Assembly (NCBI GenBank): GCA_022793815.1 | Contig: JAAWDP010000021.1 | Location: 35,951-99,950 of the forward strand | Direction: 5' to 3' | Source: Clostridia bacterium | GTDB taxonomy: Bacteria; Bacillota; Clostridia; Christensenellales; Pumilibacteraceae | Length of the DNA stretch: 64,000 bases | Shown: one piece after another, positions 37,032-47,290 of the stretch | How the letters are laid out: every line of letters begins with the position of its first letter | How positions within the stretch are numbered: the first letter of the stretch is position 1 | The notes under the pieces: generated by a model | Seen by the model: the letters and a program-made list of their open reading frames with translations, nothing else | What the model was told of the DNA's origin: nothing | The model's database searches: none | Translations under genes and position numbers: made by a program

Positions 37032-38212
37032 TTAAGACGCAAAGTTTCACGCGCTATTACAAGTTCTTCATTTGTTGGTATTATATAAACTTTTACTTTC
37101 GAGTCGGGTTTTGATATAAGTGCGTATTTATCTCCCTTCGGATGAAGATTTTCGTCGAAATCAAAATCTATTCCCAAATATTCCATGTCCGTCATAACAC
37201 GCTCTCGTACTTGCTCCGTATGTTCGCCTATTCCGCCGGTGAAAACAACGCAATCCAATCCGCCGAGCGCGGCGGAATACGCCCCGATGTATTTTTTTAC
37301 TCTATACGAAAACATGTCGACGGCAAGTCTTGCCCTGTCGTTTCCTTCTTCCAAACCTTTAACCAAATCCCGGAAATCCGAACCCACGCCGCTGATTCCC
37401 AACACGCCGCTTTTCTTATTAAGATAGTTCGTAGCTTCATGAATATCCATTCCCGTTTTGTCCATCAAATATTCGATGACCGCAGGGTCTATGTCGCCGC
37501 TGCGGGTTCCCATAACCAAACCTTCCAGCGGAGTCAACCCCATGGACGTATCGATACATTTACCGTCTTTGACGGCGCTTACACTCGCACCGTTACCGAG
37601 ATGACAAATAACGGCTTTGAATTTATCCGTTTTAAGCAAATTTTTGATTTCTCCGGAAATAAACAGGTGACTCGTTCCGTGAAAACCGTATTTTCTGATT
37701 TTGTATTTTTTATAGTCGTCGTAATCTATTGCATACATATATGCATAATCGGGCATCGTAGAATGAAAAGTAGTATCGAATACAGCAACCATGGGGGCTT
37801 TCGGCATCACTTTACGACATGCTTTAATCCCCATTATATTGGGCGGCATGTGCAACGGTCCCAAATCCACATTGCCTTCTATTCTTTTCAAAACATCATC
37901 GTCTATCTTTACGCTTTCTTTGAAGTCCTCTCCGCCGTGCAAAACCCTATGACCGACAGCGGCAATATCCGACATATCTTTAATAACTCCGTACTTCTTA
38001 TGAACCAGAGCATCGAGAACATATTTTATCGCTTCGGAATGCGTCGGCATGGCAAGGTCAAGCGTAACGGATTCGGAACCGTGGTGAACCAAACGGGCGC
38101 CCTCTTGCCCTATTCTTTCACATACGCCTTTTGCCAAAACACTTTCGTTATCCATTTCGATAAGCTGGTATTTTAAAGACGAACTACCTGCGTTAACAAC
38201 CAAAACCCTCAT
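37028..38212 (-). CDS. ackA: Acetate kinase
   Basis: 394 residues. AckA makes ATP and acetate from acetyl phosphate. The N-terminus VLVVNAGSSSLKYQLIEM, GHRVLHGGEDF near 87, FDTTFHSTMPDYAYMYAID near 147, KYGFHGTSHLFISGE near 175, and VVFTGGIGEHTEQVRERV near 320 are all present. It has an AAGGAGG site and follows pta by 10 bp. With Pta it provides substrate-level phosphorylation in fermentation. Confidence 0.98.
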   Translation of the reverse strand: MRVLVVNAGSSSLKYQLIEMDNESVLAKGVCERIGQEGARLVHHGSESVTLDLAMPTHSEAIKYVLDALVHKKYGVIKDMSDIAAVGHRVLHGGEDFKESVKIDDDVLKRIEGNVDLGPLHMPPNIMGIKACRKVMPKAPMVAVFDTTFHSTMPDYAYMYAIDYDDYKKYKIRKYGFHGTSHLFISGEIKNLLKTDKFKAVICHLGNGASVSAVKDGKCIDTSMGLTPLEGLVMGTRSGDIDPAVIEYLMDKTGMDIHEATNYLNKKSGVLGISGVGSDFRDLVKGLEEGNDRARLAVDMFSYRVKKYIGAYSAALGGLDCVVFTGGIGEHTEQVRERVMTDMEYLGIDFDFDENLHPKGDKYALISKPDSKVKVYIIPTNEELVIARETLRLK

Positions 38213-38222
38213 AATTTCCTCC

Positions 38223-39215
38223 TTAATTCATTGCCTGCAAAGCGGTCATGGCGACAACATTTACCACATCGTCCGCACTGCAACCTCTCGATAAATCATT
38301 TACCGGCTTATTGAACCCCTGACAGATAGGTCCGACCGCTTCCGCCCCGGCAAGTCTTTGTACCAATTTATAACCTATATTGCCCGCCTGCAAATCGGGG
38401 AATATCAAAACATTTGCATGTCCCGCTATTTTGCTGGAAGGTGCCTTCAACTTCGCAACGCTTTCGACTATGGCAGCATCCAATTGCAACTCTCCGTCAA
38501 GTGCCAAATCGGGAGCTGCTTTATGTGCTATTTCCACGGCTTGTTGAACTTTATCGACAAGCTCGCCTTTGGCAGATCCTTTTGTCGAGAACGACAACAT
38601 AGCCACTTTCGGCGATATACCCGCAATACTTTTTGCGCTCGACGCAGAAGCAATTGCAATATCAGCCAATTGCTCGGCAGTCGGATTGGGATTTACGGCA
38701 CAATCGCCGAATACCATAATTCCGTTTTCGCCGTATTTGCTGAATTCGGGCAAAACCATGATAAAACAACTGCTCACGGTATTTATACCCGGTGCCGTTT
38801 TAATGATTTGCAAAGCGGGACGCAATACATCTCCGGTCGCATTAACGGAACCGGCAACCATACCGTCGGCATCTCCGCATTTCACCATAAGAACTCCGAG
38901 ATAAAGCGGATTGAGCACAAGTTTCTGAGCATCCGATTTTTCGAGCCCTTTGGATTTTCTGAGTTCGTACAGCAAATCCGAGTATTTGCTTAAATCATGC
39001 GTCTTGGGATTGAATATTTCCACTCCCTTCAAGTCGACGTCGGGACATTTAGCGGAAATAACCTTTTCGTCGCCTATAAGCGTTATTCTTGCCATTTGCA
39101 AATCGGCGATACGCGAGGCGGCAACTATAATTCTTTCTTCCTCGCCTTCCGCAAGCACAATATGCTTGTAGGCTTTTTTTGCTTTTCTTCTGATACTTTC
39201 CAACAACGCAGTCAT
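38223..39215 (-). CDS. pta: Phosphate acetyltransferase
   Basis: 330 residues, the short class without N-terminal DRTGG domain. It converts acetyl-CoA and phosphate to acetyl phosphate. Seen: HIVLAEGEEERIIVAASRIADL near 19, CGDADGMVAGSVNATGDVLRPALQII near 118-143, AVNPNPTAEQLADIAIASA near 172, and the C-terminal VLIFPDLQAGNIGYKLVQRLAGAEAVGPI... region near 266. First gene of pta-ackA-comF with its own promoter. Confidence 0.97.
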   Translation of the reverse strand: MTALLESIRRKAKKAYKHIVLAEGEEERIIVAASRIADLQMARITLIGDEKVISAKCPDVDLKGVEIFNPKTHDLSKYSDLLYELRKSKGLEKSDAQKLVLNPLYLGVLMVKCGDADGMVAGSVNATGDVLRPALQIIKTAPGINTVSSCFIMVLPEFSKYGENGIMVFGDCAVNPNPTAEQLADIAIASASSAKSIAGISPKVAMLSFSTKGSAKGELVDKVQQAVEIAHKAAPDLALDGELQLDAAIVESVAKLKAPSSKIAGHANVLIFPDLQAGNIGYKLVQRLAGAEAVGPICQGFNKPVNDLSRGCSADDVVNVVAMTALQAMN

Positions 39216-39289
39216 AAAACACTCCTCAAATGATATTAAAATTGATGATTTATTCCTTATTTTATGTTATACTTAAATCACACCCTATT

Positions 39290-39317
39290 ATTATAGCACA
39301 TATTTCAGAAAAAGCAA
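39290..39317 (-). promoter_or_regulatory. Promoter of pta-ackA-comF
   Basis: TTGCTT, 16-nt spacer, TATAAT on the minus strand, about 75 bp upstream of pta. The divergent tmcAL start lies 39 bp away, so the same gap must hold its promoter; none stands out on the plus strand. Confidence 0.6.
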
Positions 39318-39355
39318 ATTATTAAACAATGATTTTGCCCATTAAAGGAGATTTT

Positions 39356-40513
39356 ATGAAACTTTGCGCCGTTATCTGCGAATATAACCCTCTTCACAAC
39401 GGTCACAGATATCAACTGGAACAAATCAGAAAAATTACGGAGTGCGACGGTATTGTCTGCATAATGAGCGGAGATTTTGTTCAGCGCGCCGAACCGGCAA
39501 TAATAGATAAAATCACAAGAACACGGTGCGCCCTTGAATCGGGCGCCGACATGGTGGTGCAACTCCCCACGCTTTTTGCCACAGCAAACGGAGAGAACTT
39601 TGCAAAAGGTGCAGTGCAAATCGCATGTTTGCTTCCTCATATAAATTATTTGGCAATGGGATGCGAAACCGATTTCCCCGAGTTTTTATACCGATTGGCA
39701 GAAATCCAAACCAAAAAGTCGGATGAAGTTAAAAAAGTTTTGGATATTCATTTGAAAAAAGGAGAATCTTTTCCTTCGGCTTATGCCGCAGCAACTTGCG
39801 AAATAGGCGAAAAACACGGAATACCAAGTGATATGTCACAGATAATACTATCAAAACCAAACAATGTGTTGTGCCTGGAATATCTTAAAGCGCTGAATAG
39901 CCAAGCGTCCGACATACAACCTGTTATAATTCGCCGAACCGAAAGCGCGATTTCATCTTCAAAAATACGCATTATGTTATCTCAATATCCCGATTCCGTA
40001 AAAGAATACGTTCCCGACTGCACCCTATCTGCATTACAGTCAAAGCGACATCATTTCCCAAGTCCGACAACCTATTCCGATATTGCAATGTATAAAATTA
40101 AAACTTCCACCCGAAACCAATTATCATGTACACGGGAAATAGGCGAAGGTATAGATTACAGAATGAGCGAAATCGCAAAAACCACATGTGATTTAACTAC
40201 TTTTTTAAATAAGTTAAAAACAAAAAGATACCCCCTTAGTCGCTTAAAGCGAATATGCTTAAATGTTGTGCTTGACATAACAAGTACTATGTCTAACATA
40301 GTACACGACAAATACCGCCTACTAGGCATCCGCAATACCTTTAAATCTTATTTAACCGATTTGCCGAAACAGTTTTTTTCAGTTCAATACAAAGATGCGT
40401 TCGACATGCAAGAAAGCGCCATTTTCAATTTAGAAAAAAGGGCGCACGCATTATACACCCTGCTCACAGACAATCCCGACTATTCATTTGCCAATAAACT
40501 CGTAATATTATAA
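39356..40513 (+). CDS. tmcAL: tRNA(Met) cytidine acetate ligase
   Basis: 385 residues from the ATG at 39356 with AAAGGAG upstream. TmcAL (YlbM) activates acetate with ATP to make N4-acetylcytidine at the wobble position of elongator tRNA-Met. The nucleotidyltransferase-fold motif ICEYNPLHNGHRYQLEQI lies near residues 7-24, VCIMSGDFVQRAEPAIIDK near 34-52, and the ATP-binding ISSSKIRIML near 200. Use of acetate directly is notable beside pta-ackA, though no regulatory link is seen. It is the only plus-strand gene between 29 and 63.7 kb and is convergent with the patatin-like gene. Confidence 0.93.
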   Translation: MKLCAVICEYNPLHNGHRYQLEQIRKITECDGIVCIMSGDFVQRAEPAIIDKITRTRCALESGADMVVQLPTLFATANGENFAKGAVQIACLLPHINYLAMGCETDFPEFLYRLAEIQTKKSDEVKKVLDIHLKKGESFPSAYAAATCEIGEKHGIPSDMSQIILSKPNNVLCLEYLKALNSQASDIQPVIIRRTESAISSSKIRIMLSQYPDSVKEYVPDCTLSALQSKRHHFPSPTTYSDIAMYKIKTSTRNQLSCTREIGEGIDYRMSEIAKTTCDLTTFLNKLKTKRYPLSRLKRICLNVVLDITSTMSNIVHDKYRLLGIRNTFKSYLTDLPKQFFSVQYKDAFDMQESAIFNLEKRAHALYTLLTDNPDYSFANKLVIL

Positions 40514-40523
40514 TATCATAACC

Positions 40524-41303
40524 TTAATCGATTATTTTTTTAATATCGGGCATTGCAGCGACTGCAGCATCATAACCGCATTTCACAGACAGTAAATTGT
40601 CTCTATTAAAATCCATAACAGACCTGTCATCCTGAATCGGAGTTATCACAATATCGGCTTGTTTTATCTTTTCTTTTGTGCTTTCCCAGTCCATTAAATA
40701 AAACGTGCGTTCAAACATCTTTATAAAACCACGCTTGCGAATAAAGTTTTCTTGCGGAGGTCCGATAGCATCGACAGCAACGACAATATCCGCACCCATA
40801 TCTTTTACGGCTTGAATCGGAATCCGTTCTATGACGCCGCCGTCGACATATACTGTGTCTTTATTCTCTTCGACAGCATGAAATATAATCGGAATCGACA
40901 TGCTTGCACGCATTGCATATAGCAGTTCGCCGTCTTTGAAAGTATGTAACTTCCCCGTATTTATATTGCACGCTGTTGCACAAAACCTAACAGCACAGTC
41001 TTCTATTTTTTTGCCGCCCACCAGCTTTTTCACGATATTGCTGGCGCGACGTCCTTTCATCAAGCCGTTGTTTTTTAAAGACACGTTCACATCCATTATC
41101 GCCCCGATAGTGGATTTTTTTGCTGCTTTTTTCATTTCGTCGACGCTCACGCCGGCCGCATAACATCCTCCCACCAATGCGCCGTGAGAACACCCCGCAA
41201 TACAGTGAATAGGTATTTTGTATTCTTCAAAAGCCTGCAATACCCCAATATGACAAAAGCCACGTGCACCGCCCGACCCCAAAGCGAGTCCGATTTTCTT
41301 CAC
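40524..41303 (-). CDS. Patatin-like phospholipase family protein (RssA/YchK type)
   Basis: 259 residues. Patatin-like lipases use a Ser-Asp dyad. The oxyanion loop LALGSGGARGFCHIGVLQA lies at 7-25, the nucleophile elbow G-x-S-x-G is GCSHGALVG near 38-46, and the Asp is in YVDGGVIERIPIQAV near 150-164. The His in GCSHG replaces the more usual Ile/Val. Substrate is unknown; bacterial homologues are thought to act on membrane lipids. Stop is 10 bp from the tmcAL stop (convergent), with no clear terminator between. Confidence 0.92.
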   Translation of the reverse strand: MKKIGLALGSGGARGFCHIGVLQAFEEYKIPIHCIAGCSHGALVGGCYAAGVSVDEMKKAAKKSTIGAIMDVNVSLKNNGLMKGRRASNIVKKLVGGKKIEDCAVRFCATACNINTGKLHTFKDGELLYAMRASMSIPIIFHAVEENKDTVYVDGGVIERIPIQAVKDMGADIVVAVDAIGPPQENFIRKRGFIKMFERTFYLMDWESTKEKIKQADIVITPIQDDRSVMDFNRDNLLSVKCGYDAAVAAMPDIKKIID

Positions 41304-41317
41304 AGCCGCCCTCCTTG

Positions 41318-42346
41318 TTATGCCAAACTCTCCGCAACATCAAGTATCAGTCGCGCTGTTTTATCCCAGCCCAAACAACCGTCCGTTATCGATTTACCGT
41401 AAACTCCGTCATCGGGATTTTGATTGCCGTCCACAAGATAGCTTTCAACCATAAATCCTTTAACCAATTCTTTGAATTTATCGCAAGACTTCATATTTTC
41501 GGCAATTTCTTTGACTATCCGCACCTGCTCAATCGGATTCTTATTACTGTTTGAGTGATTGACGTCTATAATCACGGCAGGATTTTTCAAGTGTTGCTTC
41601 ATGTACATATCATAAAACTTTATGACATCTTCATAATGATAATTCGGTATGTTGTTTCCGAACGAATCAACCGCTCCGCGCAACACCGCATGCGCATAAG
41701 AATTTCCCGATGTTCTCACCTGAAAATTACCGTACTTGAATTCATTCGGTATTTGCGCCGCATATATTGAATTCAAAAGCACAGACATGCTTCCGAACAT
41801 CGGGTTTTTAACTCCGACGGGAACCTCTATTCCGCTTGCGACCAGACGATGTTGCTGATTTTCGGATGAACGCGCACCGACTGCGACATAACTCAATACA
41901 TCTTCCAAATAATCGTAATTTTCAGGGTAAAGCATTTCATCCGCAGCAGACAGACCGCTTTCCTCGATACTCCTGATATGCATACGGCGCATTACGATAA
42001 TTCCTTCCTGTATATCCGTACCCTTGCACGGATTGGGATTATGAAAAACCCCTTTATAACCGTCACCGCGTGTTCTGGGTTTATTTGTATAAATACGCGG
42101 TACAATAATAAGCCTGTCTTTAACTCTTTCGGACAGTACGGCAAGGCGCTCGATATAATCCAAAACAGACGTTTCGTTATCCGCCGAACACGGTCCGATA
42201 ATCATAATTTTACGGTCATCGCAGCCGCTTATAATTTTTTTTAAGGATTCATCCCGCTCCGCTTTTATCCGCTTCGCATTTTCACCAAGCGGCAGCATCT
42301 TCTTGATTTCATTAGGCGACATTATTTCTTTTACTGTCTCAAACAT
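41318..42346 (-). CDS. aroF: 3-deoxy-7-phosphoheptulonate synthase, AroFGH class
   Basis: 342 residues, class I alpha DAHP synthase that joins phosphoenolpyruvate and erythrose 4-phosphate at the start of the shikimate pathway. Seen: MIIGPCSADNETSVLDYIERL near 49-69, RIYTNKPRTRGDGYKG near 84, NPCKGTDIQEGI, ARSSENQQHRLVASGIEVPVG near 160, and VIIDVNHSNSNKNPIEQ near 258. No fused chorismate mutase or ACT domain. No other aromatic gene is nearby. It lies 14 bp from the patatin-like gene. Confidence 0.95.
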   Translation of the reverse strand: MFETVKEIMSPNEIKKMLPLGENAKRIKAERDESLKKIISGCDDRKIMIIGPCSADNETSVLDYIERLAVLSERVKDRLIIVPRIYTNKPRTRGDGYKGVFHNPNPCKGTDIQEGIIVMRRMHIRSIEESGLSAADEMLYPENYDYLEDVLSYVAVGARSSENQQHRLVASGIEVPVGVKNPMFGSMSVLLNSIYAAQIPNEFKYGNFQVRTSGNSYAHAVLRGAVDSFGNNIPNYHYEDVIKFYDMYMKQHLKNPAVIIDVNHSNSNKNPIEQVRIVKEIAENMKSCDKFKELVKGFMVESYLVDGNQNPDDGVYGKSITDGCLGWDKTARLILDVAESLA

Positions 42347-42363
42347 TATAATGCTCCGTCATA

Positions 42364-42825
42364 TCAGTATTTCTCTTTTCGATTAACTATCATAGCTCCT
42401 CGAAGCTCTTCTCGATTATTTCTTATCATCGTCAGAGTAGACAATAAAAACTGCTCCGTGTCTTTAAACATGCTGTCCAAATGGTCTTTCGTATGATGAA
42501 CCAACCCATCGCATTGCATGCATGCGTTCTCGATAAGTTTTTTCGATTCCAATTCGGCCATACGCATTATTTCGGAATTATCAATTAAATGCTCCGCTCG
42601 CTCCTCAGCCTCCCTTATCGTGTTTTTTGCGACTACATCGGCATTTTCGAGAATCTTTCTTTTGTTTTCAATGACATAGTCCATCTCTCTCAAAGTCGCG
42701 GGCAAGTTTGCTTTTATACGGCATACCAAGTCGTAGCATTTATCCAAATCTACTTTCTTTCCAAAAAAACCTTTTTTATCCGAAAGCTCGGCTTCCAGCT
42801 CGTCCAACAAATTCACAATATCCAT
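42364..42825 (-). CDS. Coiled-coil hypothetical protein, coaD-associated
   Basis: 153 residues starting MDIVNLLDELEAELSD at ATG 42825; an ATG five codons upstream lies inside coaD without a binding site. Predicted almost fully helical. Residues about 55-115 have heptad-like repeats (ENADVVAKNTIREAEERAEHLIDNS region) similar to DivIVA-like or ATP-synthase-b-like stalks. Proteins of this type next to coaD in Clostridia are often labelled ATPase or vacuolar H+-ATPase subunit H-like, without proof. No catalytic motif is seen. It begins one base after coaD, so it is co-expressed with it. Confidence 0.75.
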   Translation of the reverse strand: MDIVNLLDELEAELSDKKGFFGKKVDLDKCYDLVCRIKANLPATLREMDYVIENKRKILENADVVAKNTIREAEERAEHLIDNSEIMRMAELESKKLIENACMQCDGLVHHTKDHLDSMFKDTEQFLLSTLTMIRNNREELRGAMIVNRKEKY

Positions 42826-42826
42826 C

Positions 42827-43312
42827 TCAGCACCTGCCATTATAAATTCTTTTTATTAAATCGTTTGCGGATTCACACACATATCCCGATATCAAGCCAC
42901 CAAGCTGTAACAATTGCCGCACGACAGAACCGGATATATGCGCATGACACGCATCCGAAATCAAATATACACACTCTATTTTACTATTTTGACTTTTATA
43001 AACTCCTCTCAAACCTTTCTCGTACTCGAAATCCGTCACGGAACGAATTCCTCGAATCAAATATTCGGCACCCTCGGCAGCGGCAAAATCCACCAAAAAA
43101 CCTCTGAACGGCTTGACGCAGACATTTTTCAAATCAGCAACGGAATAACGCGCAATTTCAAGCCGCTCATCCAACGAAGCGCAAGTATTTTTACCCGCGT
43201 CGCTTGCCACACCGATAATGACTTCGTCAAAAATTTTTGCCGCCCGTCGAGCCACATCATAATGCCCCAATGTAAACGGGTCGTATGTTCCGGCAAAAAT
43301 AACTTTCTTCAA
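42827..43312 (-). CDS. coaD: Phosphopantetheine adenylyltransferase
   Basis: 161 residues, normal length. CoaD transfers AMP to 4'-phosphopantetheine in coenzyme A synthesis. The nucleotidyltransferase motif AGTYDPFTLGHYDVARRAA lies at 7-25 with the T-x-G-H signature, EYLIRGIRSVTDFEYE near 85, and the second ATP motif near 125 reads HAHISGSVVRQLLQLGG, where ISSS is the usual form. It overlaps rsmD by 4 bp, the conserved rsmD-coaD pair. Confidence 0.96.
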   Translation of the reverse strand: MKKVIFAGTYDPFTLGHYDVARRAAKIFDEVIIGVASDAGKNTCASLDERLEIARYSVADLKNVCVKPFRGFLVDFAAAEGAEYLIRGIRSVTDFEYEKGLRGVYKSQNSKIECVYLISDACHAHISGSVVRQLLQLGGLISGYVCESANDLIKRIYNGRC

Positions 43313-43863
43313 TTCGAATCACCTCTGTTGATAATAAAAGTCAGTGCGGTATTTCCGCAAATTCTCTTATCTATTATAAAACTTTTATCCCGAATTTGCA
43401 ACTCATTTTCTTTGGAATGCTCAATTACCATTATTCCGCCGTAGGACAAAATGTCGTTTTCCCTAATCCCTTGAAGAATTTTTGCTTCGAGTCCCGCATT
43501 ATACGGTGGGTCTGCAAATATGATATCAAATTTCCGTCCGTTAAGTTTTCGTAAGGCTACTTGAAAATCCGTGTTGTAAACCTCGTAATTTTCCGCAAGT
43601 ACATGGTTCAAATTCATATAAGTAAGCTTAATGCTCACAGGGTCTTTGTCGACAAAAACAACCCGTTCCGCTCCACGCGATAACGCCTCAATTCCCAAAG
43701 CTCCGGACCCGCTAAACAAATCCAACACTTGTCCGTATACCGCATCTTTGGAGTACAGGATATTGAACAATGTTTCTTTAATTCTGTCGGTCGTAGGACG
43801 CACCTTATTATCTACGGGAGAAAATAATCGTTTGCCTTTAAACTTTCCGCTTATAACTCTCAT
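43309..43863 (-). CDS. rsmD: 16S rRNA (guanine(966)-N(2))-methyltransferase
   Basis: 184 residues, Rossmann-fold SAM methyltransferase. MRVISGKFKGKRLFSP opens the protein, RPTTDRIKETLFNIL near 22, the SAM-binding VLDLFSGSGALGIEALSRGA near 45-64, and catalytic FADPPYN near 117-123. It overlaps both neighbours by 4 bp. Confidence 0.96.
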   Translation of the reverse strand: MRVISGKFKGKRLFSPVDNKVRPTTDRIKETLFNILYSKDAVYGQVLDLFSGSGALGIEALSRGAERVVFVDKDPVSIKLTYMNLNHVLAENYEVYNTDFQVALRKLNGRKFDIIFADPPYNAGLEAKILQGIRENDILSYGGIMVIEHSKENELQIRDKSFIIDKRICGNTALTFIINRGDSN

Positions 43864-44423
43864 AAAATCTCCTTCCTTTGAAAGATTCTTTCGGGCGAAA
43901 CAATAATGTCCAATCCTACATCTGTTTCTTCCTCCGTAAAATCATTATTATATTGCTCGTCGAAAGCAATACCTATTTTGATACCCTCGAAATCACGCAA
44001 AAATCTGTCATAGTAGCCTCCGCCGTAACCGAGGCGATAAAGACCGTCGTTGAAGGCAAGCATAGGAACTATCGCGCAATCGCATTTAAATTCGGCGTCA
44101 GGCAAATAAGCCGCACATTCTATATTCCCCTGCTTGTCCGCCGCAAAGTTTTCGGGTAAGGCATGAAGTGTTTTTACAGACATAGTACCGCTATCGGTAT
44201 AAGGAATACACACAGACTTGCCCGACTTAATAAATTGTCTTATGATTTCATGCGTATCCGTCTCCGTCCCGAAAGAAACATAAATAAAAATACTATCAAC
44301 ATTAAAATGCAACAGTAATTGTTTTAATCTTTGAAAAATCAGTCTATTTTTACGGACGCGATTAGCAATTGAATTGCGTCGATTTTTCATTTCTTTTCTT
44401 AATTCGTTTTTAGTTACCGACAT
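43860..44423 (-). CDS. 5-formyltetrahydrofolate cyclo-ligase
   Basis: 187 residues from the ATG at 44423, nine nt after GGTGG; it overlaps the end of alr by 14 bp. The enzyme (YgfA/MTHFS family) converts 5-formyl-THF to 5,10-methenyl-THF with ATP, rescuing folate made as a side product of GlyA. Seen: KNELRKEMKNRRNSI near the start, FIYVSFGTETDTHEII near 46, and the signature LAFNDGLYRLGYGGGYYDRFL near 118-138. Identity is clear at family level. Confidence 0.93.
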   Translation of the reverse strand: MSVTKNELRKEMKNRRNSIANRVRKNRLIFQRLKQLLLHFNVDSIFIYVSFGTETDTHEIIRQFIKSGKSVCIPYTDSGTMSVKTLHALPENFAADKQGNIECAAYLPDAEFKCDCAIVPMLAFNDGLYRLGYGGGYYDRFLRDFEGIKIGIAFDEQYNNDFTEEETDVGLDIIVSPERIFQRKEIL

Positions 44424-45417
44424 AAATTCGTTCCACCCTCTCATTAAAAGATGTCAACACTTCGTAAACAATCGTACCGTATTCTTTTGCCAGCGTTTCC
44501 GCTGTAATAATATCATCCATAATTCCGACATAGTCGCCTACTTCTGCTTTGACATTACCCAAATCAATCATACACATATCCATACATATTTGCCCTATAA
44601 CAGGTCGCCTTACACCGTTTACCGAAACATATCTGATTGCAGCGTCTGCAACGCGACGGTATCCGTCGCCATAACCTGCTCTAATCACAGCCACATTGGC
44701 ATCATGCGATATCCTATAAGAACCGTACCCCACATAATCGCCTTTCAAAAGCTTTTTAACGGAAACAATAGGGGCATATACTTTCATGACGGGCTTTAAA
44801 TTATCCGATGTGGCGGAATATCCGTAAAGTGCCAATCCCACACGAACAATATCGCCGTGCATGCTTTCCGATGCGCGCAAAACATTACTGGAACAACAAT
44901 GCCGTGACCCGCTATCGGAATTTTTTACGTATGTTTTAAACATCGTATACTGCCCGTTAACCAAATCATTGTCATCGAAATTAAAGAAATGTGTATATGT
45001 GCCGCAATAAACCGCATTACTATGTCTGGCATAAGTCAAAATTTCACTATATTCATGCCCGCTGCATCCCAATCGGTTCATTCCGGTATTTAACTTGATA
45101 TAAAATTTGTCCTCCGATTTTAATGATTTTATTCCGTCTATATCTTCAACGGTATATATAATATTATCATGAGACAGTGTGTTCTTCACCTTTCCCAAAA
45201 TGAGAATCGGCTTATAAACAGCAATCTTAACAAGCGTTTCCGCCTCTTTTTCAGTTGCTACGCAAAACCCGTCGACAAACGGCTGCAAGAACGCAGCAAT
45301 AGCCATTCCGTGACCGTATGCATTTGCTTTTACGACAGCATATAATTTTGCTTTGGTCTTACTGCGTATCGTCTCTGCATTACTCAAAAGCGCATTTAAA
45401 TCTATAACCGCCTTCAT
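44410..45417 (-). CDS. alr: Alanine racemase
   Basis: 335 residues, about 35 shorter than typical. Alr supplies D-alanine for peptidoglycan. The PLP lysine motif is AVVKANAYGHGMAIAA near residues 27-42, and the second catalytic tyrosine is in GYGSYRISHDA near 232-242. VGLALYGYSAT near 195 and GQICMDMCMIDLG near 275 are typical. The lost residues appear to be spread among loops in the barrel rather than one missing domain. Located downstream of atpC with a 55-bp gap and no visible terminator. Confidence 0.94.
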   Translation of the reverse strand: MKAVIDLNALLSNAETIRSKTKAKLYAVVKANAYGHGMAIAAFLQPFVDGFCVATEKEAETLVKIAVYKPILILGKVKNTLSHDNIIYTVEDIDGIKSLKSEDKFYIKLNTGMNRLGCSGHEYSEILTYARHSNAVYCGTYTHFFNFDDNDLVNGQYTMFKTYVKNSDSGSRHCCSSNVLRASESMHGDIVRVGLALYGYSATSDNLKPVMKVYAPIVSVKKLLKGDYVGYGSYRISHDANVAVIRAGYGDGYRRVADAAIRYVSVNGVRRPVIGQICMDMCMIDLGNVKAEVGDYVGIMDDIITAETLAKEYGTIVYEVLTSFNERVERIYVGN

Positions 45418-45472
45418 ACCAGTTGCTCCCGATTTAAGTCACAACTTTTATATGCTTCGGCAGAAAATTATG

Positions 45473-45880
45473 CTAATACCTATCGACTCCCTTGATTCTC
45501 AATTGTGCGAATTTCATGGCAAGCTGTGCCTTCGCGCTTTTATACTCTTCCACCGACTGTGCGTTTCTGATAATACTGTTTAAACGTGCGATTTCCGCAT
45601 TAGTCTCCGCTTCATTGACTTCATACGGCCATTTACACGCATTCAACAGCATTGTCACGACGTCGCCGACTCTTATGAATCCGTCGGAGCAAGCCGCCTC
45701 CATCTTTCTTCCGTTTTGTTTTATTGTTATCAGTCCTGCGCTGACAGACGCTATCATCGGTAAAGTATGGTACATAACCTCCATTTCTCCCGTCGGGGTA
45801 TCAACGAAAAGCTCTTCTACAAGTCCGCTGAAAAATTCCCTATCCGGGGTCACTATTTCCAATAAAAACTGCTTTGACAT
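45473..45880 (-). CDS. atpC: ATP synthase epsilon subunit
   Basis: 135 residues, beta-sandwich plus C-terminal helices. It links the rotor to F1 and inhibits ATP hydrolysis. FLLEIVTPDREFFSGLVEELFVDTPTGEMEVM opens it (by position 4-35). The C-terminal helical pair from about residue 90 is present (ETNAEIARLNSIIRNAQ). Last gene of the atp operon. Confidence 0.95.
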   Translation of the reverse strand: MSKQFLLEIVTPDREFFSGLVEELFVDTPTGEMEVMYHTLPMIASVSAGLITIKQNGRKMEAACSDGFIRVGDVVTMLLNACKWPYEVNEAETNAEIARLNSIIRNAQSVEEYKSAKAQLAMKFAQLRIKGVDRY

Positions 45881-45883
45881 CGC

Positions 45884-47290
<1,407 letters not shown>

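Noticed and set aside
37142..38176. 344-codon plus-strand open frame opposite ackA
   Set aside because: Antisense to acetate kinase with all motifs intact; no binding site or promoter.
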